NCBI GenBank assembly: GCA_033439255.1
Contig: CM065888.1
Coordinates: 186,001 to 250,000 of the forward strand
Length of the DNA stretch: 64,000 nucleotides
Source of the DNA: Hericium rajendrae
Lineage: Eukaryota; Basidiomycota; Agaricomycetes; Russulales; Hericiaceae
Direction: 5' to 3'
Shown: in pieces, positions 11,609 through 22,494 of the stretch
How positions within the stretch are numbered: the first letter of the stretch is position 1
Layout: each line of letters starts with the position of its first letter
Position numbers and translations under genes: made by a program
The notes under the pieces: model-generated
The model's database searches: none
What the model saw: only the letters and a program-made list of their open reading frames with translations
What the model was told of the DNA's origin: nothing

Positions 11609-13255
11609 TCAAACGACATACCGCCTTGCGACGCCGCCATCTCCAGACATCCACACCTCACTCCCTCCCTCGACGGCGCGCACCCTGATACATCTGACTG
11701 CCTCTACATCGCCGAACACCAGTTCCGCCTCAACCGAGACGCTCGACGAGCCCTCTTCAGAACCTCCGGAGGCGACCTGTGCAATATAAGGAAGCCCGTC
11801 CTCGCCGCCCACCAACACCCGCGACAGCGCCGGCGAAGCTGATGGGAGAACTGCCACGTCTTCGATGCTGCCATCCGACCGCCTCCACCTCGTCCTTTCC
11901 TGTCCCAGCGAGCGCGCGTCCCAGATATGCACTACCCCGTCTATTCCGCCGGCCACGACTTCGTGAGCGCTCTCCGATGCTGCAACCGCTGCGAGCGGTG
12001 TCCCGGTGGCAGTTCGCCCGGCGGATGCATGCGTGCGTATGTCGAACAATTCGACCATGCCGTTCTGGAGCGCGGCGTATACAACAGGACTCCCCGAGTT
12101 GTCATCAGGGAGCGCCAGTGCGTTGACGGCGCTGAGTCCATTTGAAGCGATTGCGGATATTTGTTTTCCGGTCATATCCCAAAGACGCAGCGTGCCATCC
12201 TTCGAGCCTGACAGCAGTTGCTGCGATGGCGAGTCGATTGCGACAATAGACGTGACACCACGCCTATGAGCCCTGAGGGACGTAGCTGGAGTAAGCTCAG
12301 CGGGAAGGATTTTGGCCGCTGTCGGCGCCGGTGGAAAGGGGATCGACGTGAGATGGACGGTAAAGTCTAAGCCGGATGACACGAGGATGCCAGCTGTCGA
12401 TGCTCCACTGGGAGGAAGAATGAGGAGGGACGTCGGGGTGGATTTGTGGAGCCGACCCGCCGCAAAGGCCTGCATCTTGTGAATAGGCGGCACGGCATAG
12501 GTGTGTGCATCGGGCGGAGGTAGGTTGGTTGAGATAGGCGGGAGGCTGTACAGGAACACGCCGCCTGCGGTATGGGCTGTCGCAAGTACTTGAGGAGCGG
12601 AGGACAGGGGAGATAGCGCAAAAGTGGGGAGCTGATGCAGCTGCGCGATGACGTCAGTACGGGTAAAGTTAACATAGCAGAGGGGTAAAGAGAGTGTGAG
12701 CGATGAGGAATCGAAAAGCCCCAACTATGAACACAATTCGCCAACACTCGACATTAACATGCCGGGGTTTGACATTTGACACATTTGGCAGACAGGTGGG
12801 GCTGTTCATGACAGGGCTGGTCTATCGCGGTTGTGGACGTACATGTTTCTCGAGTGAGTAATCGGGATCTGTATAGACGGCAGATGGAACGACGATTGAG
12901 GTTGGTTGGATAGAGAGCCCCGGGCAGGAAGCCGTATACTTGTACTAGAGGCCGGAACACGGTAACTTATATCTGGACAGGTCAGGTCGGGCTAGACACG
13001 TACGTCATGTACTCTCTCAAATGAAACACCCTCGCGGCCTTGCAGTTCAACTCTATCCCGCCTGGGGTCGGTATCGTCCAAGGTGCCTAATACTTTGCCA
13101 TGGACGGACGGCTCGCCGAGCTTGTAGCATGAGACCCAGAAAGACTCTGTGGGAATGATGCCGGTGTGAATCTCGTTCAAAACATCTGGAAAAGATGGTT
13201 GAACAGTTGTTCGAGAAAGGATGTGAACTTGGGGGTTATTGTCAATGGAAGCCAT
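11609..13255 (-). CDS. RPN14: Proteasomal ATPase-associated factor 1 (PAAF1/Rpn14-like), WD40 assembly chaperone
   Basis: Binds ATPase subunits of the 19S particle and helps assemble the 26S proteasome. Three exons join in phase 0: 13255-13004, 12944-12843 and 12724-11609 (489 codons). Exon 1 starts MASIDNNPQVHILS and carries FWVSCYKLGEPSVHGKV, matching the WLSCHPPGKPSLYG block of animal PAAF1. Exon 2 carries TASCPGLSI, matching its HISCP block. Exon 3 has WD40 repeats, including LLSGSKDGTLRLWDMTGKQ, VYAALQNGMVELFDIRTHA and VAGGIDGVVHIWDARSL, and ends DGGVARRYVV, like the DGLVRRYQL end of PAAF1. The large third-exon frame has no ATG near its start, so the upstream exons are required. The second intron (118 nt) is longer than usual here. 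It is longer than human PAAF1 (about 390 residues). The assignment rests on remembered family sequence. Confidence 0.82.
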
Positions 13256-14279
13256 TATGCAGCTTCCCCTGATAACGGAGCTGAAGCGAATCGGCGAAGG
13301 CAACTTGCTTCTTTCAGGCGTTTGTTTGTCTTTGTTGAATTCACAAGCCTTTGCCACACAAGAACAAATAATCGTTCAAGTTGCATTCGTCGCTTGCCGG
13401 TGAGTCGTTCGAGTCCTTCGTCTACCCTGGGATTATTCGTCCTTCACCTCTCATTGTATGGGACATCTGTGCATCTATGAGACGATGATGTGGCGATGAT
13501 CCTCCTGATTTCAACCACCAGATCAGCTTCTTCTCTCCGCGCATCGGCACGTCTGTGAACAACGCCCATAGAGACGCCGTAATCTGCCGTAGTCCAATCC
13601 ACCGATCGGCAGGGTATGAACTAAGGCGTAACTTCGCTCTAAGTATCTCTTTGAGCGCTCCGACAGTACTGGAACGCGATGAACTGGAATATACCTGAGT
13701 CCGGGACAATTCTCCCCATTGGACGCCTCTTTCCGCCGGCGTTCACCACATTTTGTCATGCTCGGACAGCTGATCTATTCGACTCAGGACACAGTTGTTC
13801 CCTGAAATGTTTGACAGATACGCTTGGCGCAACGTCTAGGAACTATTATAGCAAGTTGTTCATCACTGAAGCCCGAATACGCCGCCTGACTTGTTGACTT
13901 CCGGAGTCTGTAAATAGTACTCAGTATAGATCTACCATCACAGCGATCCTGCACATTCGTAAAGCCGTGGGTCTGCTTTCCTCCTTATACGCAACAGCTG
14001 GAGAAACGGCGAGCAGATCTATCCATCGGATGGGTCCAAAAGAGTTGTTTACCGAGATCAGCTTCTTCAGTCTCAAGATATCTCATATATACTGGTACGT
14101 AGAGAGATCCAATAGCTTCATAGAATATCATCTTTGACAGGCGTGCGCAGTGTTCCACGTTAGGATGACAGCGAACCTGAATCTGCCGATATCATCTAGC
14201 GGACTATAAGACTGTCTCTAATCCCGATAAAGTGACAGGTTTTCCACTTCTCTGACGTCCCATCTTCCTGGGCCTCAGG
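13256..14279. other. Intergenic region between divergently transcribed genes
   Basis: Lies between the chaperone gene (-) and seven-TM gene A (+). Only short frames without recognisable content are present. It must hold both promoters. Confidence 0.45.
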
Positions 14280-15592
14280 ATGCCTGCTTTCCCGTTGGAC
14301 GAGGCCCATATCGTCGTCCTGTTTATACAAAGCGTTTTACATGGTATGTTCACCTGTCTTTTATTGAAAGCGTCTCTCATACATACTCAATTCAAGGCAT
14401 CTATCTCGTGACATTCGGAATGTGCATGAACGATTTTTGGTCAAACTACATCCGCAAGCGTCTGCAGATCCATCTTGTGGTTGTTGCGCTGCTCCTTTTC
14501 ATATTTGCGACTCTAGACGTCGCCCTAAGCCTGCACCTCGTTATCGATTCTTTCGTGTGGCATCATGGTCCCGGAGGCGCGTCAGAGGAAATGTACAACA
14601 TTTCTTCATGGATCAATGTCATGCAGAGTGTCTGCTACGTCTCGCAGACCAGCGTCGCAGATGCAATGCTTGTGAGCCATGTCAAAATCCATTGTCTCGC
14701 CCGGTGTTGATCTACATGAGCTATAGATTTATCGCTGTTATATCATATATGGTCGAGCCTGGAAGATGACCTCGTGCCTTGCCTTATTGTGGACAGCTTG
14801 TTCGGGTAGGCAATCTGAATGTCCAAGCTCGATGTTTGACAACATCTGACCCCTACAGTCTGCGATATCATCATATGCTATCTGGAAGCTACTCTGCACC
14901 ATCCAGGGGACCTGGATTCTCCTCCCATAAAATCATTCATTACGGCTGTCTTTGCAATGACTCTCGCGCTCAATGTCATAGCTACCTGTATGTTTAGTCG
15001 CGGATTCTGCTTCACAAGGCCACAACTTACCATTTATAGCTCTCATTGTATACAAACTCTGGACAACTCAGCACCTTGTGAAAAGCCTTCTTCCTTCACC
15101 TGAAGCGGAGCTGCACGGCAGCGCTCTGGTGCGCGCAATCCGCATCTTGGTCGAGTCTGCCGCTGTATATACCACATCGGTCTTCGTGTTCTTCGTCGCC
15201 TTTCTTGCCGACAATTACTCGCAATACCCCGTGTCGGATTCTGTACGTCTCTGCCCTCATATCTGTAGATTTACTCCCACGGCTAACGTTTCCTAGGTCG
15301 TCGAAATCAGCGTAGGCTGCCGACGCCCGTCGTAACTATCAGATCCGCTGACCGTTCGCGTCAGGGCATCGCTTTCAACCTCATCATTATCCGTGTCGAG
15401 CGGGGTCGGTCTGTAGAGACGCTTGACATCACACGCACAGTCACCAGTGACTATCGCGGTGGAACCCTGACGAGCATGCTTTTCGTTCATGAAGACGGCT
15501 GCACAACCCTCGACAGGCCACCCTCAGGCGCCAACACTGTTTCCCACGATATGCCAGAAGAGGGGAGACGGGGCGTGCGTTTTGTGGGTTGA
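14280..15592 (+). CDS. Seven-TM family protein, copy A
   Basis: Member of the uncharacterised Agaricomycete multi-TM family expanded here. It starts MPAFPLDEAHIVVLFIQSV; an intron follows HG. The next blocks are IYLVTFGMCM, a hydrophobic LVVVALLLFIFATLDVALSL, HHGPGGASEEM, SSWINVMQSVCYVSQTSVAD, IYRCYIIYGRAW, ICYLEATLHH, FAMTLALNVIAT, RAIRILVESAAVYTTSVFVF, SQYPVSDS, a 15-nt microexon (15297-15311, VVEIS) and GIAFNLIIIRVERG. The tail ends RRGVRFVG. About seven hydrophobic segments suggest a receptor- or transporter-like membrane protein, but no function is known to me. All introns have GT-AG ends and the frame is kept throughout. Closest in the window are B and C. Confidence 0.85.
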
Positions 15593-16072
15593 GCCTGGCC
15601 TCGATTGTGGCCTACAACAGCTATCCTGTATGAAAATAGATAAACGCGCGCCTGAAGTGTAAAAGGGCTTCGGTTTTCAAGTTGCGATGTGATCCTCTAT
15701 CATTGGTTCGTACGAGACTCAGGTTTGGACTAATCGCGTGGCTGTTTGCTTGTTTTTCTTTTCCTAGAATGGGCCATATCATCCCTTGTCTCTTTGTGGA
15801 TCATCAGGATGAAATGAAGCAGGCGCCGGACACAGTGGTTTGGGCATCTCGGTCATCCCTCTCAGCCTCATCATCCGTATTCGCATGATAAATCCCTGAA
15901 TGCCACAAAGCTGTATTCAAAACGCCGGCTCGTCAGACTATTTCTGGAGTACTGACATGACAGGCGATGCGATCTGACTGCAGCCGGACACATGACGCAG
16001 AAGAAGTATAAATATAAGGCTTCATCCATTCGAGCAGGGACAGGACTTCTCTTATCTCGCCGTGGAACTTGT
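15593..16072. other. Intergenic region between copies A and B
   Basis: No gene is seen. It contains the 3' flank of copy A and the promoter of copy B, with the TATA-like stretch listed separately. Confidence 0.5.
16007..16018 (+). promoter_or_regulatory. TATA box of seven-TM copy B
   Basis: TATAAATATAAG lies 55-66 nt before the ATG at 16073. Confidence 0.45.
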
Positions 16073-17431
16073 ATGGTGGCCTTTCCACTCACTGAGGCGC
16101 GCATTATCGTGCTTTTTTTGCAGAGTATTTTCTACGGTATGTGCGATATTCAATTTCGAGACGTCCGGGAAACTGACATCCCCAGGTATCTATCTAATTA
16201 CTTTCGCGATATGCATGAACGCGCTGTGGTTTAATCAGCAACGCAAGGGTCTGCGATGGCATCTTCTTCTGGTCGCCCTGCTCCTCTTCGTGTTCGCCTC
16301 GCTCGACGTCGCGCTCTCCCTTCGCCACGTCCTGACGGCTTTCATCTGGTATCGTGGGCCCGGAGGCGCGGTCGCAGAACTCCTTGACATTTCGTCCTGG
16401 GTCAACGTCCTGCAGACAGTATGTTACACTGCCCAGACAAGCATCGCCGATGCCATGCTTGTATGTTTGCGCCATCTCTACCCTCCGCGTCTTGTCGCGA
16501 CTGACGACTCTAGATCTATCGCTGCTATGTCATTTACGGCCGGTCATGGAAAATAGCCTCCGCGCTGAGTGTGATGTGGGGCGGGTGCGTGAGTGCGTAT
16601 TCGGGATCAAACCCTCTGAGACCTGCGCATTGACCATGTGGAGTCTGCGAGGTCATCCTCTGCTACTTGGAAATCACCTCGCGCCGCGACACAGACCTGG
16701 ACTCGCCCTTCGTGAAGCCTGTGGCCACCTCCGTCCTCATCATCACCCTCGTCCTCAATTTCATTGCCACCTGTAGGTTCCCTGCATATTCCTATCTCGT
16801 TGTATCACTCTATCACTCTCACTCGACACAGTCCTCATCGTGCACAAGATCTGGGCGATTCAGCGGCTCTTGAGCCGCGTGCGGCCCGATGCCGCAGACG
16901 CGGCCGCAGCGGACAGCTCACCGCTCCTGCGCGCGATCCGCATCGTCGTCGAGTCCGGCATGATGTACACCTTCACGGTGCTCATCTTCGTGGTTACGCA
17001 CCTCACGAACAACTACGCACAGTATCCGCTGTCGGATTCCGTGCGTGTCCACATACATCTCGCCTTGTCGCTTGTTAATTTCATTCTGTCTACTTTCAGA
17101 TCGTCGAAATCATCGTGAGCACTCCGTCTGCGCCTATTTTCCTATAATCCTTATGGGTATCTCTTATTACTTACAGGGCATCGCGTTCAACCTCATCATT
17201 ATCCGCGTAGAGCAGGGCCGGTCTGTGGAGACGTTTCAGGCGCAATCAACTGCAGCGCGCAACTACCACCGGGAGGACCGCCACGGTGCATCCACCCTGG
17301 CAAGCATCCGTTTCCGTGTGGACAATACCTATCATGACACAGTTGAGGCTCCGCCGTTAGGAGAGGACGCTATGGGTCGCGAGGCTCTCGGAGAATGGCA
17401 TCAGGGCGTACGGTTCGCGGACGCGGTTTAG
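16073..17431 (+). CDS. Seven-TM family protein, copy B
   Basis: Same exon plan as copy A. It starts MVAFPLTEARIIVLFLQSIF and continues IYLITFAICMNALW, LLLVALLLFVFASLDVALSL, WYRGPGGAVAELLDISSW, VNVLQTVCYTAQTSIADAML, IYRCYVIYGRSWKIASAL, ILCYLEITSRR, RAIRIVVESGMMYTFTVLIF, NNYAQYPLSDS, the 15-nt microexon 17100-17114 (IVEII) and GIAFNLIIIRVEQGRSVETF. The tail is longer than in A but shares the VRF element near its end (GVRFADAV). The frame is open throughout. Tandem to A in the same direction, 480 bp downstream, so it looks like a local duplication. Function unknown. Confidence 0.88.
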
Positions 17432-17707
17432 AGATGATTGGTGTGCATGTATCGTGGATTCATTTCTTGGGAATCGCTGAAGCAGATACCTCTTTTTAAG
17501 ACAAGCCATATTTGGTGTCCGCTATGCTGTACCGGATACCGAACGCACGACTCTAAGGTAATCCAAGGACTCTGCCTATCATACCTATCGTAACGCCATG
17601 GACATTCCAATTCCATCATTACGCGAGGGCTGCAAAGCTACTGAAGCTTGCGAGATATCTCTGAGGCATATGTTTTGCAGACGCAGCGCAGGGATCGCGG
17701 GTACGCA
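17432..17707. other. 3' flank of copy B
   Basis: No gene seen. It leads into a repeat-rich stretch. Confidence 0.4.
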
Positions 17708-18142
17708 GCACTCAGTTGAGTTCCACGACCTAATCTGTAGCATTGCCTGTCGCAAGACAACAACGGAAGATACGTACACGGACATCTCCTCACTCCTTTC
17801 TGTTGCGGGTTGTCTTCTGGCGACAATCGGAGACACAAAACAGGGCATCACGCCTCTTCAATTGTTCGCCTCTGTCGCTATTGGTTTTCCGCCTGCGTCG
17901 CATATACCGCTTCGGTTGTCGTCTTCGCTCTTGGCTCCGACTGAAGTCGACTCATAGTGGCCACCCCTTCAATTCGGCACATATACATATATAGCAGTCA
18001 GTTGAGTTCCATGACCCAATCCGTATCATCGACTGCCGCGGGGCAACAATTGAAGATTCATACGCGGACATCCCACTGCCTTTTATGTGTCGCGGGCTGT
18101 CTCCAGGAGACAACCCGCGACGCAAAACAGGGCATCTCTCTC
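17708..18142 (+). repeat. Two diverged direct copies of about 145 bp
   Basis: The segments 17708-17852 and 17993-18142 share, in the same order, CAGTTGAGTTCCA, GACC(T/C)AATC, a GGACATC block, a GCGGGxTGTCT block, and CAAAACAGGGCATC. The copies start 285 bp apart. No coding potential is evident. Confidence 0.6.
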
Positions 18143-18360
18143 TGGCGACCCCCACTGGAGCCGACATTTCTCGAGTGCAGATGTGACTTATTCTTCTATC
18201 TGTCTATTCCACTCGATTATAACGATTCGGAGTCGCAGCTCGTATAAATTCATGTTGTGTGTACTGGCTCTGTGGCGAAGCACCCTGTCAATAGCGCGGC
18301 GATGTTGATGGCCATGGGCAGCTGGAGGTACGCATACATATGGGCCACAGCCCGCCCATT

Positions 18361-18690
18361 TCGGGTCAGAGCTTGTCGCCCTGCGACACCCTGCGACCCG
18401 AAAACGACAGCAAGTCGTCTTGACCCGTTCCCTTGCGACAACCCGTGATCTGAAAACGTGAGGAACTCGTCCATATCCGTCCTAGCTGTTACCTCGTGCC
18501 TCAAAAGAGATTCACGTTTGTCGTCTATGCTTTCTCTGCCACAACCTGCGACCCAAAAATGGTAGGAAGTCATCCATGTTCGTGGCTTGGGTTGTTCCCT
18601 TGCGACAACTCGCGGCCTGGAAACGGCAAGTCGTCTATATCTGTGTCTCCAACTGCTTCCCTGCGATAATGTGAAGCCCAACAACGATGG
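18361..18690 (+). repeat. Degenerate minisatellite around TGCGACAACCCG
   Basis: At least five imperfect units of about 60-75 bp repeat the core (T)TGCGACAACxCGxGxxCxGAAAACG followed by an AAGTCGTC and a TATCxGT block. Examples begin near 18376, 18431, 18540, 18601 and 18660. The units are strongly diverged, so the array is old. No gene is seen from here to 18955. Confidence 0.55.
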
Positions 18691-18955
18691 CACCTATTCC
18701 CATTGGCAGTTGGTCTGCTCAGTGCTAGACAAAGATCGTGGCTGTCGGCGCGTACGGCCCATCGTGACAGCAGACTTCAATGCAGACGTCACGAACCACG
18801 AGCCATCATGTGAGCAGAGGAGGCTATTATAAGTCTACATGATATCAAGGTATGTATCGTGCCGGGAATCGTAAAATCATGCACATGCTACAATGCGAAT
18901 CTATAACAAATGTCCAACGAAATCATGCACGGCGGCTATCCAGGTTGCATCCCGT

Positions 18956-20971
18956 CTACACCCACTGCGTGCCCTTCTTCTTTGCGATCATATGGCGCGA
19001 GACGGTAAGCAGCACGCACCCAAACAGAATCATCACCTATCCCGCAGCCAAAATGAGCACACCACCCCGCAATCACGCCATGCGCGGGACTCACCGCGTT
19101 GAAGACGATCGGGCGGCCCCAGAAGTACCGGGGCGTCTCGAGGAGCGCGCCGGAGATGGGGTTGCCCGTGAGCAGCGCAAAGCTGAACACAAACATGCCG
19201 AACCCGATGCGGATCCTGCCACCCGGACACGTCAGTAGTCAGTACGCCTCCTGCTCCCGCCCAGATCCGATCGAGACAAGGGTGTGTGCGTACCCGACTT
19301 CGTCGACGCTGTTCGCGAAGAGCGTCAGCACGGGCGCGGTCAGTGACATCCCTGTCATAGCGCCGCGTCAGCCACGTCCGAGGTGAAGGTGAGAAGAGGA
19401 GGAGAAAGGAAACGCACATGCGCCGGAGAAGAAGCCGTAGACGACGGCGAAGCCGATGAGGCCGTGGACGTTCGTCGCGCCGAACATGGCGAAGATCAGG
19501 ACGCCGCTGAGCACGGTCATCGGGATCGCGACTGCGCGCAGCAGCATCAGCGCTTTGCACCCCTGAGTCAATCTGCGCACGCACCGTTGAAGCGGCCCCA
19601 GCGGTCCGCGGCGATGCTGGGGATTGTGCGGCCGAAGAGGGACGACGCGTTCAGGATGGGGATCTGCGGCGCGATTAGGCGGCGTGGCGTTTGAGGGGGA
19701 GAGACGCACCGTGTAGAGGGAGAGGTTGCGGGAGATGCCGTGCACGCTGGCGTAGAGCTGCAGGTAGAAGACTGCCTGGGAGTTAGTGTCGCAGAGCCGC
19801 CGGAAGAGAGCGCGCCGGACGTACAGGGGAAGAAGAGGCCCCAGTACACGAAGAAGCCACTGCAGGCGCGGTGTCAATGTCAGGCGAGCGTGCGTGTGTG
19901 AAAGTATGCGCACCCGATGATGCAGATGAGGAAGGGTATGTCCTTGAACAGCACCGTTATGCTGACTGGCTTGGCGTTTGGTCTGTCTCTGCGCCCCGGC
20001 AGGCGCGTCTTCATGAACCAGAACGACGTAAACAGGAACCCCATCGCGAGGAACGCCTCCGCCCTGCCCATCGTCGACATGTTAGCGGCACATCGAGGAC
20101 GTGATGCGGGAGATGGTCACCTGACGCCCCAGGGAAATCCAGCTGACTCGCTGAGAAGATGGTTGAGCATGATAGGCCATATTATGCCGCCGAGAGAAGA
20201 TCCTGGTGATAGCAAGGTTAGTGAATAACGTTTGTTCACACGGAGGGGACATGCCTGCTATCACGAAGCCCATTGCGATGGAGCGGCGCCGCTGGAAGTA
20301 GTGCGAGGTTACGGAAAGAGCGGGGATGAAGAGCATGCCCATTCCGAGGCCCATTCCCAGTCCTTGTGAGAGGAACGTCTGGTAGTACTGATGCTGCTTT
20401 GTTAAAGACAGCATGAAAAAGCTGACAGTAATTTCTTTAGGTGAGGTGACGCATATATTGGGAAAATACGCACGAGAAGAGATAGAGCAGCGAGCCAACA
20501 GCGATGACCGGGCGGAAATAGCCTTCATCAAAGAGTTTGCCGACCGGAAGACCCAATGCGAAGAGCAGGAATACTTGAAAGGATCCTATCCAGCTCACTT
20601 CGGAGGCGGTGTGCTCGCTGAGTGTGACGCGCTATCGACGCGTATGAGAAAGACGCGGGTTCAAAGACCAGAGTTCGTACCGTATAATAATCCTGATAGA
20701 CACCAAAAGACTGCACTGCGCCGAACGTGCAGAACACAATCATAGACCTGTTGTCAATGAAAAAAAAAAAGTTGGCCACAAAATTTGAAAGAATGTGTGC
20801 ACGGACTCACCCTCCTGCGACTGTGAGCCATCCGCGGAGGCCACCCTCTGGAAAAGTGGGGCCCGCGGGGGGCGCGACGGCCTTTGTCTCTACGTCCACA
20901 CTTGCAAGCTTTTCGTTCCCATCTTGGCTAATTTTTGGGGACGGGTCGACAGAGGGGAGGGTCGAGGACAT
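18956..20971 (-). CDS. MFS transporter, monocarboxylate permease (MCT/MCH) type
   Basis: Membrane carrier of the major facilitator superfamily. The start at 20971 (MSSTLPSVDPSPKISQDGN) is followed by a cytosolic N-terminus and PEGGLRGWLTVAGG, which matches the DGGxGW entry motif of TM1 in fungal MCH proteins. Further blocks are FGAVQSFGVYQDYY, SEVSWIGSFQVFLLFALGLP, GLGMGLGMGMLFIPALSV, FQRRRSIAMGFVIAGMS, SSLGGIIWPIMLNHLL, FGRTIPSIAADRWGRFN and NPISGALLETPRYFWGRPIV. A final exon gives LTVSRHMIAKKKGTQWV before the stop at 18956-18958. About ten short introns interrupt the gene. The substrate cannot be told; fungal relatives are linked to monocarboxylates or riboflavin. It sits inside the seven-TM cluster between copies B and C. 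Confidence 0.88.
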
Positions 20972-22494
20972 GTCGCGCGGCGGAGGGGCGCGGTGGGGGA
21001 CTGGGGAAAGGGACTCTGTTCCTGGCCTGGATTGGACATCGGAGGCGAATGGAGAAGATATACCTGATAGGCCTCGGCGAGCGGGCAGGAATTCATGGAT
21101 CAGTACGAGACGGAGACGTCTGCCTCCCGACTTCTGACCACCATCCGAACTGCATTGTCCGACTCGGAGCTGGAACGATGCAAGGAAAGCCACGACGCCG
21201 CCTTCGTGGCGCGACTCGGTGTCCGGGGTCCCGGGGCCATAGCGCCGGGTCCGGCAGCACCACGTCGCGCTCACTCTACGTTCTCCTCGTCATTCATCGG
21301 AACGCCGACCAGCGTCGCTCATCGTCCTGATCATCAGCAGTGTCATCATCTAGGACATCGCGCCCGTCCTCATACCCAGCCGAGGCCGAACCAGGCTCGG
21401 TCTTCATTCAAATTGCCTGCACCTTCGAGTTCCAGTATCTTTCCTTCCTGCAGCGTCCTAACAAGCTTTTCGGATATCGCGAAACCTCCGTCGTTCGCGC
21501 ACTTTTATCGAGCTCTCTTCCCACTGGGGTGCATGATATGGTCTCGTGCTCCAACATTCACTCGCTCTTGCGCCATCGTAAAGCTTCGGCATTAGAGGTG
21601 TGCACTGACCCTTTCATTTTTAGCACATGCTTCCATCGTGGCACTCAGCCATCAAGCTTCTGTGCGGCTGCGAGGTAATCCCGATTCGGAGCCCTCGGTG
21701 ATCCAGTGTAGAACATGCTGTTGCTTGCTGCCCGCATTATTCATTATGTATGACTCTGTCATCACGCAGCACCGCTCTCGACGTTGGCCTGCAGGGCCCC
21801 AGCTTCATGGGCGCCACCGAATCCGGATGCATGATGGTAGCTCATCGAAGCAGGCAATCGCGGTGTTCACACAGAGACGCCCGGCAGCCTGTTAAATCGC
21901 CGCTGCTCAGGCTGCCTGTCCAGGCTTTCGAAGGGAATGGCATGTGAGTCTCCTCCTTTCCTCATCTGTCCGCCCTCGTGCAACAAGCTTGCAGAATTCG
22001 GCCAGATAGACGACATCCTCAGATCCTCTCTCACTCTCATTATCCAGCCTGATAGACCGCTCTTGATCTTCGATCAGATCCGTGCTCATCTCGCTACCGA
22101 TATCAGTCGTCCAGGCTCTCAAGTAGCGCTCCCCAACTCTTCCAATGTCCCAGGAGGTTCGGGCACATTTACCAGTTTCGCACTCCTTTGCTGCAAGGAA
22201 CAGCATAGAACAATCTGACCATCAATCACAGCTGTCTCAACAAGGTATCAAAGAAGGAATGGGCTTTACGTGGGAACGCTGGACCTATCTGGACCTGTGT
22301 TGCAGAGAGGCTCCCGCAGTTGCCTGGCATTGCGAGTTCTGTTCTGTTTCAGAAACCGACAATATCGCACCCCAATGAATCAGAGCTGATGTGCGCCGAC
22401 AGATGGCACTTCGTATGCTTTCCGTTTGGTATAAATAATTCACTTGGAATCTCAGGATGCCATCCCAAGGTACCTGCAACCTTTCTCAGCAACA
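20972..22494. other. Intergenic region between divergent MFS and acyl-CoA oxidase-like genes
   Basis: Several frames of 80-170 codons are open on both strands, but none shows recognisable motifs and they overlap one another. It must contain both promoters. Confidence 0.4.
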
